Positions 51,511 through 62,000 of a stretch of 64,000 bases of DNA are shown in pieces. The stretch lies in assembly GCF_014204415.1 (NCBI RefSeq), contig NZ_JACHLE010000001.1:992001-1056000 (forward strand), given 5' to 3'. Position numbers and translations under genes: made by a program. Every line of letters begins with the position of its first letter. The stretch's first letter is position 1. The notes beneath the pieces were generated by a model, which did not search any database, was not told the origin of the DNA, and saw only the letters and a list, made by a program, of their open reading frames with translations. Source of the stretch: Chryseobacterium defluvii (GTDB lineage Bacteria > Bacteroidota > Bacteroidia > Flavobacteriales > Weeksellaceae).

Positions 51511-51855
51511 ATGAATTGTCTCGAATGTGGCGAAAAAATAATTGGCCGGTCAGATAAAAAGTTCTGTAATGATGCCTGCCGTAATGCCTATAACAATAAA
51601 CAGAATAAGGATTCCAGTAATCTGATGCGGAATATCAATAATAAGCTCCGCAGGAATTACCGCATCCTAAGGGAAACCAATACAGAAGGCAAAACTAAAA
51701 TTTTGAAATCCAAACTGGATGGCTTAGGTTTTGATTTTGATTATTTTACCAATCTGAAAGTATATAAAAACGGATCCGAATATAGATTCATCTATGATTA
51801 TGGCTATAAACTGTTGGATGATGATTTTATATTGATTGTGAAAAATCAGGGATAA
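51511..51855 (+). CDS. Zinc-ribbon protein (DUF2116-like)
   Basis: 114 residues. N-terminal zinc ribbon with C3-x2-C6 and C19-x3-C23 (CLECGEK and KKFCNDACRN), then a basic helix and a small C-terminal domain. The function is unknown; nucleic-acid or protein binding is plausible. Lies between the HPP and epimerase genes with gaps of five and 20 bases, so all three are likely one operon. Confidence 0.83.
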   Translation: MNCLECGEKIIGRSDKKFCNDACRNAYNNKQNKDSSNLMRNINNKLRRNYRILRETNTEGKTKILKSKLDGLGFDFDYFTNLKVYKNGSEYRFIYDYGYKLLDDDFILIVKNQG

Positions 51856-51875
51856 TAACACACAAACTAAACATT

Positions 51876-52790
51876 ATGAAAGAAGTGGTTTTGATTACCG
51901 GAGCCGGCGGCATGATCGCAAAGGAACTGGCAAAAAAAATTGATAAAGAATATACTGTCAGATTCTTAACGCGAAGAAAAAAACAGGATAATGAATATGA
52001 ATGGGACATCAGCCAAGGAACTATTGATGAATCTGCCTTTGAAGGTGTAGCACATATCATTCATTTAGCCGGAGCCAATATTTCTGAAAAACGCTGGACG
52101 AATGAACGGAAAAAAGAATTGATCTCCAGCAGAACAGATTCCGCCAGACTGCTTTTAAATACTGTGAAAAAGAAAGGCATTAAGCTAAAATCATTTATTT
52201 CAGCTTCGGGAGTGAACGCTTACGGAACTCTGACCACTGAAAAAATTTATATTGAAGAAGACCCGTTCGGTAATGATTTTCTAAGTGAAGTGGTGGCTGT
52301 TTGGGAGCAATCCGCCGATCAGTTTTTGGAAGAAAACGGAGCCGAAAGAATTGTAAAAATACGAACAGCCGTTGTTCTCTCCGAAAAAGATGGTGCTTTG
52401 AAGAAAATGGTACCGACTATAAATAGTTACATTGGTTCCCCATTAGGAAGCGGAAAGCAGTATATGCCCTGGATCCATGTGAAAGACATCTGCTCGATCT
52501 ATGAATTTGCTTTGAAAGATTCTCATATAAAAGGAGCTTATAATGCGGTTTCACCTCAGCATATCACCAATAAAGAGCTTACAAAAAGTATAGCAGAAGT
52601 CTTAAAGAAACCTTTATGGATGCCTAATGTTCCTGCTTTTGTTTTGAAACTGATCTTCGGAGAATTGGCAACAGCGTTGCTGGAAGGTTCACGGATATCT
52701 TCCCGGAAAATTCAGGATGCCGGATTCAGGTTTGAATTTCCGGATCTGAAAGGAGCTTTGGAAGATTTATTGAGAAAGAAGAAGAATTAA
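51876..52790 (+). CDS. TIGR01777/SDR39U1 epimerase-like protein
   Basis: 304 residues, atypical short-chain dehydrogenase. The NAD(P)-binding loop is ITGAGGMIAKELA instead of the more common GGTGFIG. HLAGANISEKRW and SASGVNAYG (serine-tyrosine region) follow. The C-terminal DUF1731 block has ATALLEGSRISSRKIQDAGFRFEFPDL. The substrate is unknown; this family is widespread and of unassigned physiological role. Co-directional with the next secreted protein gene after 12 bases. Confidence 0.92.
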   Translation: MKEVVLITGAGGMIAKELAKKIDKEYTVRFLTRRKKQDNEYEWDISQGTIDESAFEGVAHIIHLAGANISEKRWTNERKKELISSRTDSARLLLNTVKKKGIKLKSFISASGVNAYGTLTTEKIYIEEDPFGNDFLSEVVAVWEQSADQFLEENGAERIVKIRTAVVLSEKDGALKKMVPTINSYIGSPLGSGKQYMPWIHVKDICSIYEFALKDSHIKGAYNAVSPQHITNKELTKSIAEVLKKPLWMPNVPAFVLKLIFGELATALLEGSRISSRKIQDAGFRFEFPDLKGALEDLLRKKKN

Positions 52791-52802
52791 AAAAATAAAT
52801 AT

Positions 52803-53381
52803 ATGAGACCCCGATTTTCAATCATTTTTTGTTTATTACTGTTTATCACGGCTTTTGGCCAGAAGAAAGAAACACTCAATGCAAAGGATAAAGCTATTGC
52901 CGAGCACTTTAAGAACGATTACAAAAAGAAGAATTATAAAAAATTTGCCGGAAAGATTACCGTAAAAGACAACAAGGTACAGTTTGATGACAAAGTGATG
53001 CTTTATGATCAATCTGATAAGTTAACGGCTTTACTCTTACGGGAAGGTCTAATTTACCCACAGCTTTTAACGGATTATCAGATGGACAAGTTTCTGGATG
53101 AAACGGAGGATAAAACACAGAAAAGATTCTTAAAGCTTCAGAAAGATCCCAGAACTTCCTTTGACGTTAATAATGTAAAATTAACAGAAGCCTCTGAATT
53201 AACTTTCCTGAGCTCAAACCCTCATGTTAAAAGGTTTAAAGTGCTATGTAGAGACAACAGGATTTCCAGTACTCTTACCTATTTCATCGAGCTTACCAAC
53301 AAAAATGCTACGGACAAAACTTCAACGGAGGATTTTATTAAAAACTCGAAACTAACTTATATTTATCAGAGAACGGAATAA
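52803..53381 (+). CDS. Secreted protein of unknown function
   Basis: 192 residues. Signal peptide MRPRFSIIFCLLLFITAFGQ, then a lysine-rich, mostly soluble region without recognised motifs (KAIAEHFKNDYKKKNYKKF). One cysteine is in the mature part (VLCRDNR), in the last third. Last gene of the run from 50909. Predicted periplasmic or outer-membrane-associated. Confidence 0.75.
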   Translation: MRPRFSIIFCLLLFITAFGQKKETLNAKDKAIAEHFKNDYKKKNYKKFAGKITVKDNKVQFDDKVMLYDQSDKLTALLLREGLIYPQLLTDYQMDKFLDETEDKTQKRFLKLQKDPRTSFDVNNVKLTEASELTFLSSNPHVKRFKVLCRDNRISSTLTYFIELTNKNATDKTSTEDFIKNSKLTYIYQRTE

Positions 53382-53491
53382 GTTTTATTAATGATTAATT
53401 TCGCAAAAGATCATGAAATAGTAAGCCTTATAATTGATTTTCTAGTTTTATAAATTTTGTCCTTAACTTCCCAACAACAAGAAATATTCCC

Positions 53492-53499
53492 TACATTTG
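53492..53499 (+). promoter_or_regulatory. Probable -7 box of the riboswitch-metE transcript
   Basis: TACATTTG, a match to TAnnTTTG. A start near 53506 would place the aptamer about 35 bases into the RNA. No TTG element at standard spacing. Confidence 0.45.
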
Positions 53500-53540
53500 T
53501 TCTGAAAACAGTTCTTTAACATCCTTCATCAAACAGAAGA

Positions 53541-53700
53541 GGTTTTACTTAACGTAGATTAATAGGGAATCGTGTGAAAATCACGAGCTGTCGCGCAACT
53601 GTAAGTAACGTACCAAAGGTTTTTGTCCCAGTATATCCACTGCCATAAGCGGGAAGGATGACAAACACCGTTATAAGCCAGGAGACCTGCCTGTTCTGAA
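53541..53700 (+). ncRNA. Cobalamin riboswitch
   Basis: The B12 box AGCCAGGAGACCTGCC is at 53676-53691. Upstream are the conserved aptamer pieces AATAGGGAATCGTGTGAAA (53561-53579), GCTGTCGCGCAACTGTAA (53587-53604), TCCACTGCC and AAGCGGGAAGG (about 53636-53657), in the order expected for the adenosyl-/aqua-cobalamin aptamer. It precedes metE, the B12-independent methionine synthase, which is sensibly repressed when B12 is available. Confidence 0.95.
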
Positions 53701-54192
53701 TTGACAATGCTTTCGCGGTCTGAAGCTTAAGGTCATACAGATGATACTTTTGAACGTATTTGGTTTAAAATTTTAGCTTGATTTAATTTTAAACGTAAAG
53801 ATTTTTATAATGACTTCTTAATTTTTTAAGGAGCAAAGAAATATGATCGATCACTATGAAGCTTATCCATAAGCATTCACTCCATAAAATCAATGAAATT
53901 GATACTTCTTTGCCTTACTGAATAAAAAAGAATTTTAATTAAAACTTTGCGTCAAAAAATAAAATTAATTTTTAACTGTTAGAAATTGAGATTTTTAAGC
54001 TTTCCTTAATTAATCTCAACAACTTAAATTTTCTTTATGGTTAAATTTTAAAACTATTTTGAGCCATCTTAATATTAATTAGAAAACTACGTTACAGTAT
54101 CGCCTTGTTCCTCAAAATTCTTTCCCGGCTGCATTGCGAAGCATTCTAAAGAGCTTTTAAAAATCATTGTTTAATTTAAAAGTTTAAAGAAC

Positions 54193-56532
54193 ATGCGAAC
54201 GCACATTCTTGGCTATCCGCGTATTGGTAGCAACAGAGAACTCAAAAAAGCCTGCGAGCAGTATTGGTCAGGCAAAACATCATTACAGGAACTTCTAAAG
54301 GTGGGAGAAACCATCTGCCGGCAAAATTGGAAACTTCAGCAGGAAGCCGGAATCGACCTGATCCCCTGCAACGATTTTTCTTATTATGACCAGGTTCTGG
54401 ATATGACACTCACAGTGGGAGCCATTCCGGAACGTTATCAGGAAATTGCCTCAAAACAGTCAGGTCCGGAGCTTGACCTGTATTTTGCTATGGCAAGAGG
54501 ATATCAGAAAGAAGGTTTAGACATCACCGCAATGGAAATGACCAAATGGTTTGACACCAATTATCACTACATCGTCCCTGAATTCCGAAAAGATCAGCCA
54601 TTCAGATTATTTTCGCACAAAATCATGAATGAATTCGTAAGCGCAAAGCAAACCGGCGTCAATGCAAAACCCGTAATTATAGGGCCTTTGACCTATCTTT
54701 TATTAGGAAAAGAGAAGGAAAACGGTTTTGATAAGCTGGACCTGATCCAAAATTTATTACCTGTTTATGCTGAAATTTTAAAAGAACTACAAAATTATGG
54801 AGCTCAATGGATCCAATTCGAGGAATCGTTTCTGGCGTTGGATCTCAATGAAAAAGCCAAAGAAACCTATGAATGGGCCTATAGTGAGATCAGGAAACAG
54901 TTCCCGGACCTGAAATTCATCGTTACCACCTATTTCGATGGTCTGAAAGATAATCTTTCATTAGCCGCCTCACTTCCCGTTGATGTCCTGCATATCGATC
55001 TGGTACGCTGTCCTGAACAATTGGATGAGGTTTTAAGTATCATTCCTGAGACATTAAGCCTCTCCTTAGGTATTGTAGACGGGAGGAATATCTGGAAAAA
55101 TGATTTTGAAAGGTCTTTACATTTTATCGAAAAAGCAATCAGTAAAATTGGTTCCGAAAGAGTATTCATTGCCCCTTCCTGTTCATTGCTACACTCTCCT
55201 TTCGACCTTGATCTGGAGCAGAACGAAAAAATATTATCCCCGGAAGTTAAACAATGGATGGCCTTTGCCAAACAAAAAGTTTATGAGATCGTTTCCCTAA
55301 AAAAGTTAGCTTCAGGAAATGCAGATTATCCGGCATTACACCAATATGCTGAAAATAAAAAAGCGTCCTCCCTACGCAAGACCTCTGCATTGATCCATAA
55401 TCAGGAGGTAAAAAATCGTGTAGATATTATAACTGAAGAAGATTCCCAAAGAAAGAGCCCGTTCAATGTAAGGAAAGAAGCACAGCAAAAAGTATTGCAG
55501 CTCCCTTTGTTTCCAACTACGACTATCGGCTCCTTTCCACAGACAAAAGAAGTGAGGAGCTGGAGATCAAAATTCAAAAAAGGGGAACTGGCCTCCGAAC
55601 AGTATGACCACCTGCTTAAAAAGGAAACTGAAAGGACTATCCGCTGGCAGGAAGAAATCGGGATCGATGTGCTGGTACATGGCGAATTTGAACGTAATGA
55701 TATGGTGGAATACTTCGGGGAGCAGCTTGAAGGATTCTCATTCACTCAAAACGGGTGGGTACAGAGCTACGGAAGCCGTTGCGTAAAGCCACCGGTAATC
55801 TTTGGAGATGTTCACAGGCCGTACCCGATGACTGTTTACTGGTCTCAATACGCCCAGTCCTTAACAAAAAAATGGGTAAAAGGCATGCTAACCGGACCTG
55901 TTACGATCCTTCAATGGTCTTTTGTCCGTAACGATCAGCCCCGTTCAGTAACCTGTAAGCAGATCGCACTGGCCATTCGCGATGAGGTGAATGACCTGGA
56001 AAAAGCAGGCATCAGGATTATCCAGATAGATGAACCGGCAATACGGGAAGGCCTTCCGTTAAGAAAAGCGGACTGGCAGAATTACCTGAAATGGGCGGTT
56101 GAAGCCTTCAGGATCTCAGCGGGAGGTGTTGAGGATGCTACGCAGATCCATACTCATATGTGTTATTCTGAATTCAATGATATTATTCAGAATATTGCAG
56201 AAATGGATGCTGATGTCATCACAATAGAATGCTCGAGAAGCCAGATGGAACTATTGAACGCTTTTGCAGACTTCAAATACCCGAATGAAATTGGCCCCGG
56301 AGTTTATGATATACATTCACCAAGGGTTCCTTCAAAAGAAGAAATGCTGGAACTGCTGAAGAAAGCCCAAACCGTAATTCCTGCTCAACAGCTTTGGGTA
56401 AACCCCGACTGTGGATTAAAAACACGGCATTGGGACGAAACCGAAAAAGCTTTGACTGCAATGGTAGAAGCTTCAAAGGAAGCTGGTGCAGCTTATGTCA
56501 CACGGGAGAAATTAAAAGATCACTGGTCTTAA
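54193..56532 (+). CDS. metE: Cobalamin-independent methionine synthase
   Basis: 779 residues, full length. It transfers the methyl group of methyl-tetrahydrofolate triglutamate to homocysteine. The N-terminal half begins HILGYPRIGSNRELKKA. The C-terminal half has PLFPTTTIGSFPQT, and the zinc ligands in HTHMCYSEF (His, Cys), IECSRS (Glu) and NPDCGLKTR (Cys). Transcription is predicted to be controlled by the cobalamin riboswitch 490 bases upstream. Confidence 0.97.
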   Translation: MRTHILGYPRIGSNRELKKACEQYWSGKTSLQELLKVGETICRQNWKLQQEAGIDLIPCNDFSYYDQVLDMTLTVGAIPERYQEIASKQSGPELDLYFAMARGYQKEGLDITAMEMTKWFDTNYHYIVPEFRKDQPFRLFSHKIMNEFVSAKQTGVNAKPVIIGPLTYLLLGKEKENGFDKLDLIQNLLPVYAEILKELQNYGAQWIQFEESFLALDLNEKAKETYEWAYSEIRKQFPDLKFIVTTYFDGLKDNLSLAASLPVDVLHIDLVRCPEQLDEVLSIIPETLSLSLGIVDGRNIWKNDFERSLHFIEKAISKIGSERVFIAPSCSLLHSPFDLDLEQNEKILSPEVKQWMAFAKQKVYEIVSLKKLASGNADYPALHQYAENKKASSLRKTSALIHNQEVKNRVDIITEEDSQRKSPFNVRKEAQQKVLQLPLFPTTTIGSFPQTKEVRSWRSKFKKGELASEQYDHLLKKETERTIRWQEEIGIDVLVHGEFERNDMVEYFGEQLEGFSFTQNGWVQSYGSRCVKPPVIFGDVHRPYPMTVYWSQYAQSLTKKWVKGMLTGPVTILQWSFVRNDQPRSVTCKQIALAIRDEVNDLEKAGIRIIQIDEPAIREGLPLRKADWQNYLKWAVEAFRISAGGVEDATQIHTHMCYSEFNDIIQNIAEMDADVITIECSRSQMELLNAFADFKYPNEIGPGVYDIHSPRVPSKEEMLELLKKAQTVIPAQQLWVNPDCGLKTRHWDETEKALTAMVEASKEAGAAYVTREKLKDHWS

Positions 56533-56544
56533 TTCTTAATAGGG

Positions 56545-56575
56545 AAGCAGGAGTATTTTCTCCTGCTTTTTGTTT
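56545..56575 (+). terminator. Terminator of metE
   Basis: AAGCAGGAG (56545-56553) pairs with CTCCTGCTT (56560-56568) around TATTTT, followed by T residues. Confidence 0.9.
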
Positions 56576-56632
56576 TTAAGCTTCAAAAACATTAGTTTTA
56601 CGTTATTAATAACACAAATACAGGTGACCACA

Positions 56633-57124
56633 ATGTTTAAGAAAACCGAAGTACTCATTATCCTTTTTCTTTGGTTGAACATTATTTTTTCCTTTATTAC
56701 CGTTCCTTATTCAAATCTGTTTTTAAACATAGGAATAGCCGGATTAGCAATTGTTTCTGTTTTATATAAATTCCGTCCCAGACTGAGTACAATCATTTTA
56801 ATTTTTTTGTTAGGTATAGGAGTTTTTAACATAGCCAGTTTCAACAATGCATTTCAGATTAATTTTGCTCATATAAATATTATTAACCTGCTATTATTAT
56901 CAATCTTAGCTTATAAAAAACGCGACATCATTTCCGGTCTGAAAGAGAAGTGGTTCGGAACAACAAAAGAGGAAATCTCAGAAAGAAGAAACAGCCAGAT
57001 CGACTTTTTCAGAACCCGTTTCAAAGATCTTAATGATGATGAGCTAAAAAGAAAGCTGCAGGAAAATATATCCGATAAAGCCAAAAATGCCATCCGAAAA
57101 ATATTGATTGAACGGAAGTTGTAA
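56633..57124 (+). CDS. Four-helix membrane protein
   Basis: 163 residues from ATG 56633, preceded by an AGGTGACC ribosome site; an in-frame start at 56570 lies in the metE terminator and is rejected. Four hydrophobic helices occupy about 5-100. The charged C-terminus (about 105-163) has RFKDLNDDELKRKLQENISDKAKNAIRKIL, a short helical motif also seen at the ends of other Bacteroidetes membrane proteins. Function unknown. First gene of an AT-rich patch. Confidence 0.7.
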   Translation: MFKKTEVLIILFLWLNIIFSFITVPYSNLFLNIGIAGLAIVSVLYKFRPRLSTIILIFLLGIGVFNIASFNNAFQINFAHINIINLLLLSILAYKKRDIISGLKEKWFGTTKEEISERRNSQIDFFRTRFKDLNDDELKRKLQENISDKAKNAIRKILIERKL

Positions 57125-57196
57125 AACTCTTGTTTTAATAATGAATTTCAACTGAACACTTACTCAAATGTACATCTTTATTAAGTTTAAATTTTT

Positions 57197-57751
57197 ATGC
57201 TAAAAATCTTCAAACTATCAAAACTCCAGATAATTATTATATCCTTTTTAATATTTATTTTTTGTATAAACGACTTCTTTCTGAAACCTATCATTAAGGA
57301 AAAATATCTGGATACTGATCTCAAAAGTTTTGAACACATTTCCTGGCGATATTTACTTATCATTTCTGTATTTATTGCAGTAATTACAATAGCTGTAATC
57401 CAGCTCAGATTAAAAAAAGTACATATCCTCCAAGTATTTATGGTCATTGTTTTTTCGGGATTACTTACATTTTTTGGATTTTACAGATTTATCAGCAATG
57501 CTTTACTTTATATAAATTTTAAAACTGAAAAAGAAGAAATTATACGAGAATATCAAGTGATTAACCATAAGGAACAGAAGGTTTTTTGGTTGGACGCAGG
57601 TGAAAACAGCCTACATGATAAAGATGAAATGCTTAAATTAAGTAAAAACATTACTCAAAAAAATTCCAGATTTATTTTTGAATATAAGAATAATGACACT
57701 GTAAAAGTTAGTTTTAAAAAAGGAATACTCAATGTAAATTATCTAGACTGA
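57197..57751 (+). CDS. Membrane protein of unknown function
   Basis: 184 residues, very AT-rich. Three hydrophobic segments (about 8-30, 48-69, 77-101), then a soluble C-terminal domain with VFWLDAGENSLHD. No recognised family. Separated by 72 bases from the previous gene and by 142 from the HNH gene. I see no obvious promoter box. Confidence 0.65.
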   Translation: MLKIFKLSKLQIIIISFLIFIFCINDFFLKPIIKEKYLDTDLKSFEHISWRYLLIISVFIAVITIAVIQLRLKKVHILQVFMVIVFSGLLTFFGFYRFISNALLYINFKTEKEEIIREYQVINHKEQKVFWLDAGENSLHDKDEMLKLSKNITQKNSRFIFEYKNNDTVKVSFKKGILNVNYLD

Positions 57752-57893
57752 TCATTATGAATTTATAACTCGTCTAATCATCTGAAATTAAAGATACTAA
57801 TTAAATTATATATTTTTCTAACCCATATTATAAAGAAGCAAAATAGGAGTATATTTAATAACTTTCTTTCAAAGTTTAATTCAAACAACATTC

Positions 57894-58664
57894 ATGAAAC
57901 AAGGACAGCGTTTATGGACAAGAGAAGAACTAATTTTAGCAATTAATCTTTATTGCAAACTGCCTTTTGGTCGTTTGCATCGTTTAAACCCTGAAATTAT
58001 AAGCTTTTCCAATCTAATTAATAGAACTCCAAGTTCAGTTGCATATAAATTAGTAAATTTTGCAAGTCTTGACCCTAGTTTAAAAGCAAGAGGAATAAAA
58101 GGTGCTACCAATACTAGCAAATTGGATAAAGAAATCTGGAATGAATTTTATAATCATTGGGATATACTTCCATATGAAAGCGAAAAACTATTAGCACAAT
58201 TCAAGCATATAACCATTGAACAGCTAAATCATATACAGGAAAGTGAATTACCAAAAGAAGGCAAAGTAAAAGAACAAATTGTAAAAATTAGAGTTAATCA
58301 ATCTTTTTTTAGAAGTTCAGTTTTAGCAGCCTATAATAACACTTGCTGTATAACTGGAATTAGCCAATCTGAATTTTTAATAGCAGGACATATTCGACCT
58401 TGGGGAATTGATGAAAAGAATAGATTAAATCCGAGGAATGGAATTGCCATAAATGCCTTGCATGATAAAGCTTTTGAAATAGGATATATAACTATAACAC
58501 CTGAATACAACATTAGAATCTCTCCTTTGATTTTAAAACAAACTAATCAACAATCATTCGATTTTTTTGGCAGGTTTGAAAATCAAAAAATTATTTTGCC
58601 CTCAAGATTTTTACCTGATATAGAATTTTTGAAATACCATAACGAAGAACGTTTTAAACATTAA
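57894..58664 (+). CDS. HNH endonuclease (HNH_2 type)
   Basis: 256 residues. The C-terminal half contains the ITGISQSEFLIAGHIRPW motif and a complete HNH triad: H166 in AGHIRPW, N182 in NPRNG, H190 in ALHDKAFE. Residues 151-152 are CC, in place of the single cysteine common in this family. The N-terminal 120 residues (RLWTREELILAINLYCKLPFGRLHR as landmarks) resemble a domain found in other HNH_2 restriction-like proteins. Probable mobile or defence-related nuclease; followed after nine bases by a 78-codon gene. Confidence 0.85.
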   Translation: MKQGQRLWTREELILAINLYCKLPFGRLHRLNPEIISFSNLINRTPSSVAYKLVNFASLDPSLKARGIKGATNTSKLDKEIWNEFYNHWDILPYESEKLLAQFKHITIEQLNHIQESELPKEGKVKEQIVKIRVNQSFFRSSVLAAYNNTCCITGISQSEFLIAGHIRPWGIDEKNRLNPRNGIAINALHDKAFEIGYITITPEYNIRISPLILKQTNQQSFDFFGRFENQKIILPSRFLPDIEFLKYHNEERFKH

Positions 58665-58673
58665 GATTATAAT

Positions 58674-58910
58674 ATGGATTATAAACTTTTAGAAACAATA
58701 GCAGACATTGCTTATCACGCAGGTCAAAAAGGATTTTATTCAGGAAATTCACGAGCAGATATTATAAACTTTATATGGTGGGCAAAAGAATTTGAAAAGC
58801 TTCATAAATATACTGACTGGTATTCTATAGATTATATTTTAACTATTGAGCAATATACGGAAGATAAACTACTATATTATCAAAAAATAAACCAGAACCC
58901 TACTTACTAA
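58674..58910 (+). CDS. Small protein downstream of the HNH nuclease
   Basis: 78 residues, mostly helical with many aromatic residues (three Trp, ten Tyr). No signal peptide and no recognised family. The nine-base gap to the nuclease gene suggests co-transcription; it could be an immunity or accessory factor, which is inference only. Confidence 0.6.
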   Translation: MDYKLLETIADIAYHAGQKGFYSGNSRADIINFIWWAKEFEKLHKYTDWYSIDYILTIEQYTEDKLLYYQKINQNPTY

Positions 58911-59022
58911 ACTTCTCACTTGAATTTAAAGATTGAATATCAATACTTAAAAGTAAGATTGACCCCAGATTAATTAAACAAAATTCTCATCAAAAGTGTG
59001 AGATGGATTTTTTGATTCATAA

Positions 59023-59050
59023 AAAAGCGCTCCCAAATGGGAGCGCTTTT
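59023..59050 (-). terminator. Terminator of the RND efflux operon
   Basis: Perfect 12-base stem AAAAGCGCTCCC/GGGAGCGCTTTT with loop AAAT, ending four bases from the transporter stop codon. It can also act on the plus strand for the HNH unit. Confidence 0.92.
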
Positions 59051-59053
59051 CTA

Positions 59054-62000
59054 TTATTCAGATTCCGAACCAGAATCCTTTTTCTTATGATATTCCTCAT
59101 ACTCTTCAGGATACAATTGCTTCAATCTTTCCTGTTCCTCAGCATCTTTCTCCGCATCATGAGCATGTTTTTCCACATACTTTCTTCTCGCTTTGATCTT
59201 TCTCTTGGAGATAATGTAGAACATTACCGGAACAATGATCAACGTTAAGAATGTTGCAAATGATAATCCGAAGATGATCGTCCATGCCAATGGTCCCCAG
59301 AACATTACATTGTCCCCTCCTACCGAGAAATGCGGATTAAGGGTCGTAAGGAAGGAGAAGACGTCGAAGTTCAGACCTACCGCTAACGGGATCAATCCCA
59401 GGATCGCTGTAGTTGCCGTTAATAATACCGGTCTCAGACGTTCTTTTCCGGATTCTATGATGATCTCTTTTACTTCTTCCAGCTCAAGGTCATCATGAGT
59501 TTCCACACCTTTTTGCGATACTTTTTCATCCAGCTTGAGGACGAAGAAGTCCATCAGTACGATACCGTTCTTCACTACAACCCCTGCGAGGGAAATGATG
59601 CCCATCATCGTCATCAGGATCACAAAGTCCATTCCGAAGATCGATAATCCTAAGAAAACCCCTGCAAAACTCAGGAAGATGGTAGTCATGATGATCAATG
59701 TCTTAGAGATAGAGTTGAACTGGAATACAATGATCGAGGTTACCAGCGCCATCGCAAGGAATAGAGCAAATAATAGGAAATTCATGTTTTTCCCCTGCTC
59801 TTCCTGCTCTCCACCAAAGCTATAGGTGATTCCTTCAGGAGTTTTATAGCCTTTCAGGGAAGCCTGTATTTCCTGAACAATTTCATTGGCATTGGCATCT
59901 TTTAATACGTTGGAATACACCATGATCGTCCTCGTATTGTCTTTTCTCTTGATCTTATTGAACGTATTTTCCTCCTTCATCGTAGAGAATGTGGACATAG
60001 GAACCAAAACCGGTCCGTTAGGCCCTTGAAGCGTAATCGGCTGGTTAAAGAGTACACTTGTATTTCTTCTCTGATCCTGCTGTAACCTTACAGAGATATC
60101 ATAATCTTCCTTCACATCCTTAAAGGTAGAAATATCCTGCCCGAATAAAGCCCTACGAAGGGTAATTCCGGTGTAGGCAGTAGAAACACCCATATTTCCG
60201 GCAGTTTCCCTGTTAATATCTATAATAAGCTCCGGGCTTTCCTTGTTGATATCAGACTGCAGTTTTTCGATACCACTGATGCCCTGTTTGTTAATGAAAG
60301 AGATCATATTATGAGCTTCTGCCAACAGTTCGTCATAGTTATCTCCTTTCAGCTCTATGGAAATAGGATAACCAACCGGCGGCCCCGCTGCATCTTTTTC
60401 CACTGTAAAGGTAAACCCTGGAATATTAGGAATAGCTTTCCTGATGTCTTCCATCACATCACCCGTATCTATACCGTGACGTTTTGCAAACTCCACGAAA
60501 GTGATCGTAATTTTTGACTTGAACGGTGTATCAGCCTCAGAACCGGCATCTACCTGCGGGTTAATTGCTCCTTTTCCTATCTGCGTCACCATAGACTCTA
60601 CCAGGAAGTTTTTACCGCTCTTATCATTGTATTTTCTAAGGACATTCAAAACTTTAGCCTCCACCTGCTTGGTAGCAGTATTGGTTTTGGCAATATCTGT
60701 CCCTTGAGGATATTCCATGTAAATGATCACCTGCTTAGGGATGTTTTCCGGGAAGAACAATACTTTGGAACGTCCCATTCCCATCATTGCTCCGTAAAGG
60801 ATGAATGAAAATATAAGTACCCCTACAACACCTAAGAACGCATTTCTTGGTTTTTTCCCCTGTAAAAGGTTTCTTAAGAATTTCTGATACTTCTTCGCCA
60901 GATTAGGGAAAAAAGTATACTGGAAATGTTCAATCCTGTCATGGAAGAAATTTTTATATAACCATATGGCCGCAATAGCCAATATAGACAGCGTCACTAC
61001 CGCAAGGAAATACTCTACTCCTGTAAATAATCTTAAAGCTCCGAAAACAACAGCCAGAATAGCAAAAATCATGGTATATCTTATAGCCTGTCGTTTTGTA
61101 ATATTCTTGTTGTCCAAGGTCATTCCACCACCTGTCATCGAAGCATTGATGATTAATGCAACAAATAAGGAAGCCAAAAGGGTAACGGTAATCGTGATCG
61201 GGAAATACCTCATGAATTTACCCATAATTCCCGGCCACATCAGCATGGGTAAGAATGCGCAAACTGTGGTTAATGTAGAAGTAATTACCGGGAAAGCAAT
61301 CTCCCCGATCCCAAACTTGGAAGCTTCCCTGCGTTTATAACCCTTTTCCATATTGGCATATACGTTGTCCACGACCACAATTCCGTCGTCCACCAGCATC
61401 CCCAGTCCCATTACCATCGCAAAAAGTACCATCGTATTTAAGGTAACCCCGAAAGCACTTAAGACCGCAAAGGCTATTAACATGGAGAGCGGGATCGCCG
61501 TACCCACAAATAGTGCATTCTTAAGCCCCATTGAGAAACTCAGCACACACATTACCAAAAGGATACCGATCAAAATGTGGTTGGCCAGTTCGTTTACCTG
61601 GTGCTCAACGTCCGTAGACTGGTCAGAGGTAAGGGAAATATCAAGATCTTTCGGCAAATAGGTTTCTTTTGCTTTTTCGATCTTCTCTTTGGCCTGTTCT
61701 ATGGCAGCGATCATGTTGGTCCCCGATCTTTTTCTCAGGTTGATCATGACCACATCCTTTCCGGACTCCCTTGCATAAGTAGTTTTTTCTTTTTCTTTGA
61801 AGGCTACCGTTGCAATATCCATAATTTTTACTCCCGGCTTGACAATGAAGTTATTGAGATCCGACGGATTGGAAATCTGCCCTTTGATCCTTACATTTTC
61901 ACGGTTACCTTCGGAGATAAGGTTACCTCCGGAGATGGTAATATTTTCATTCCGTATAGCATTGATCACCTGGTCAAAGCTTACTCCCGAAGCATTCATT

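Larger units (their letters stand above)
53382..54192 (+). other. Long non-coding leader upstream of metE
   Basis: 811 bases with no substantial open frame. It holds a TACATTTG promoter box (53492-53499), the cobalamin riboswitch (about 53541-53700), a 10-base perfect inverted repeat GTTTAAAATT/AATTTTAAAC (53763-53772, 53785-53794), a ribosome-site-like AAGGAG with a nine-codon frame (53843-53872), and a TTGAGATT/AATCTCAA pair (53986-53993, 54012-54019). Between the aptamer and metE there are about 490 bases. Confidence 0.7.

Noticed and set aside
56570-56632. Upstream start of the four-helix membrane gene
   Set aside because: The first part of that frame lies in the metE terminator, while ATG 56633 has a ribosome site.
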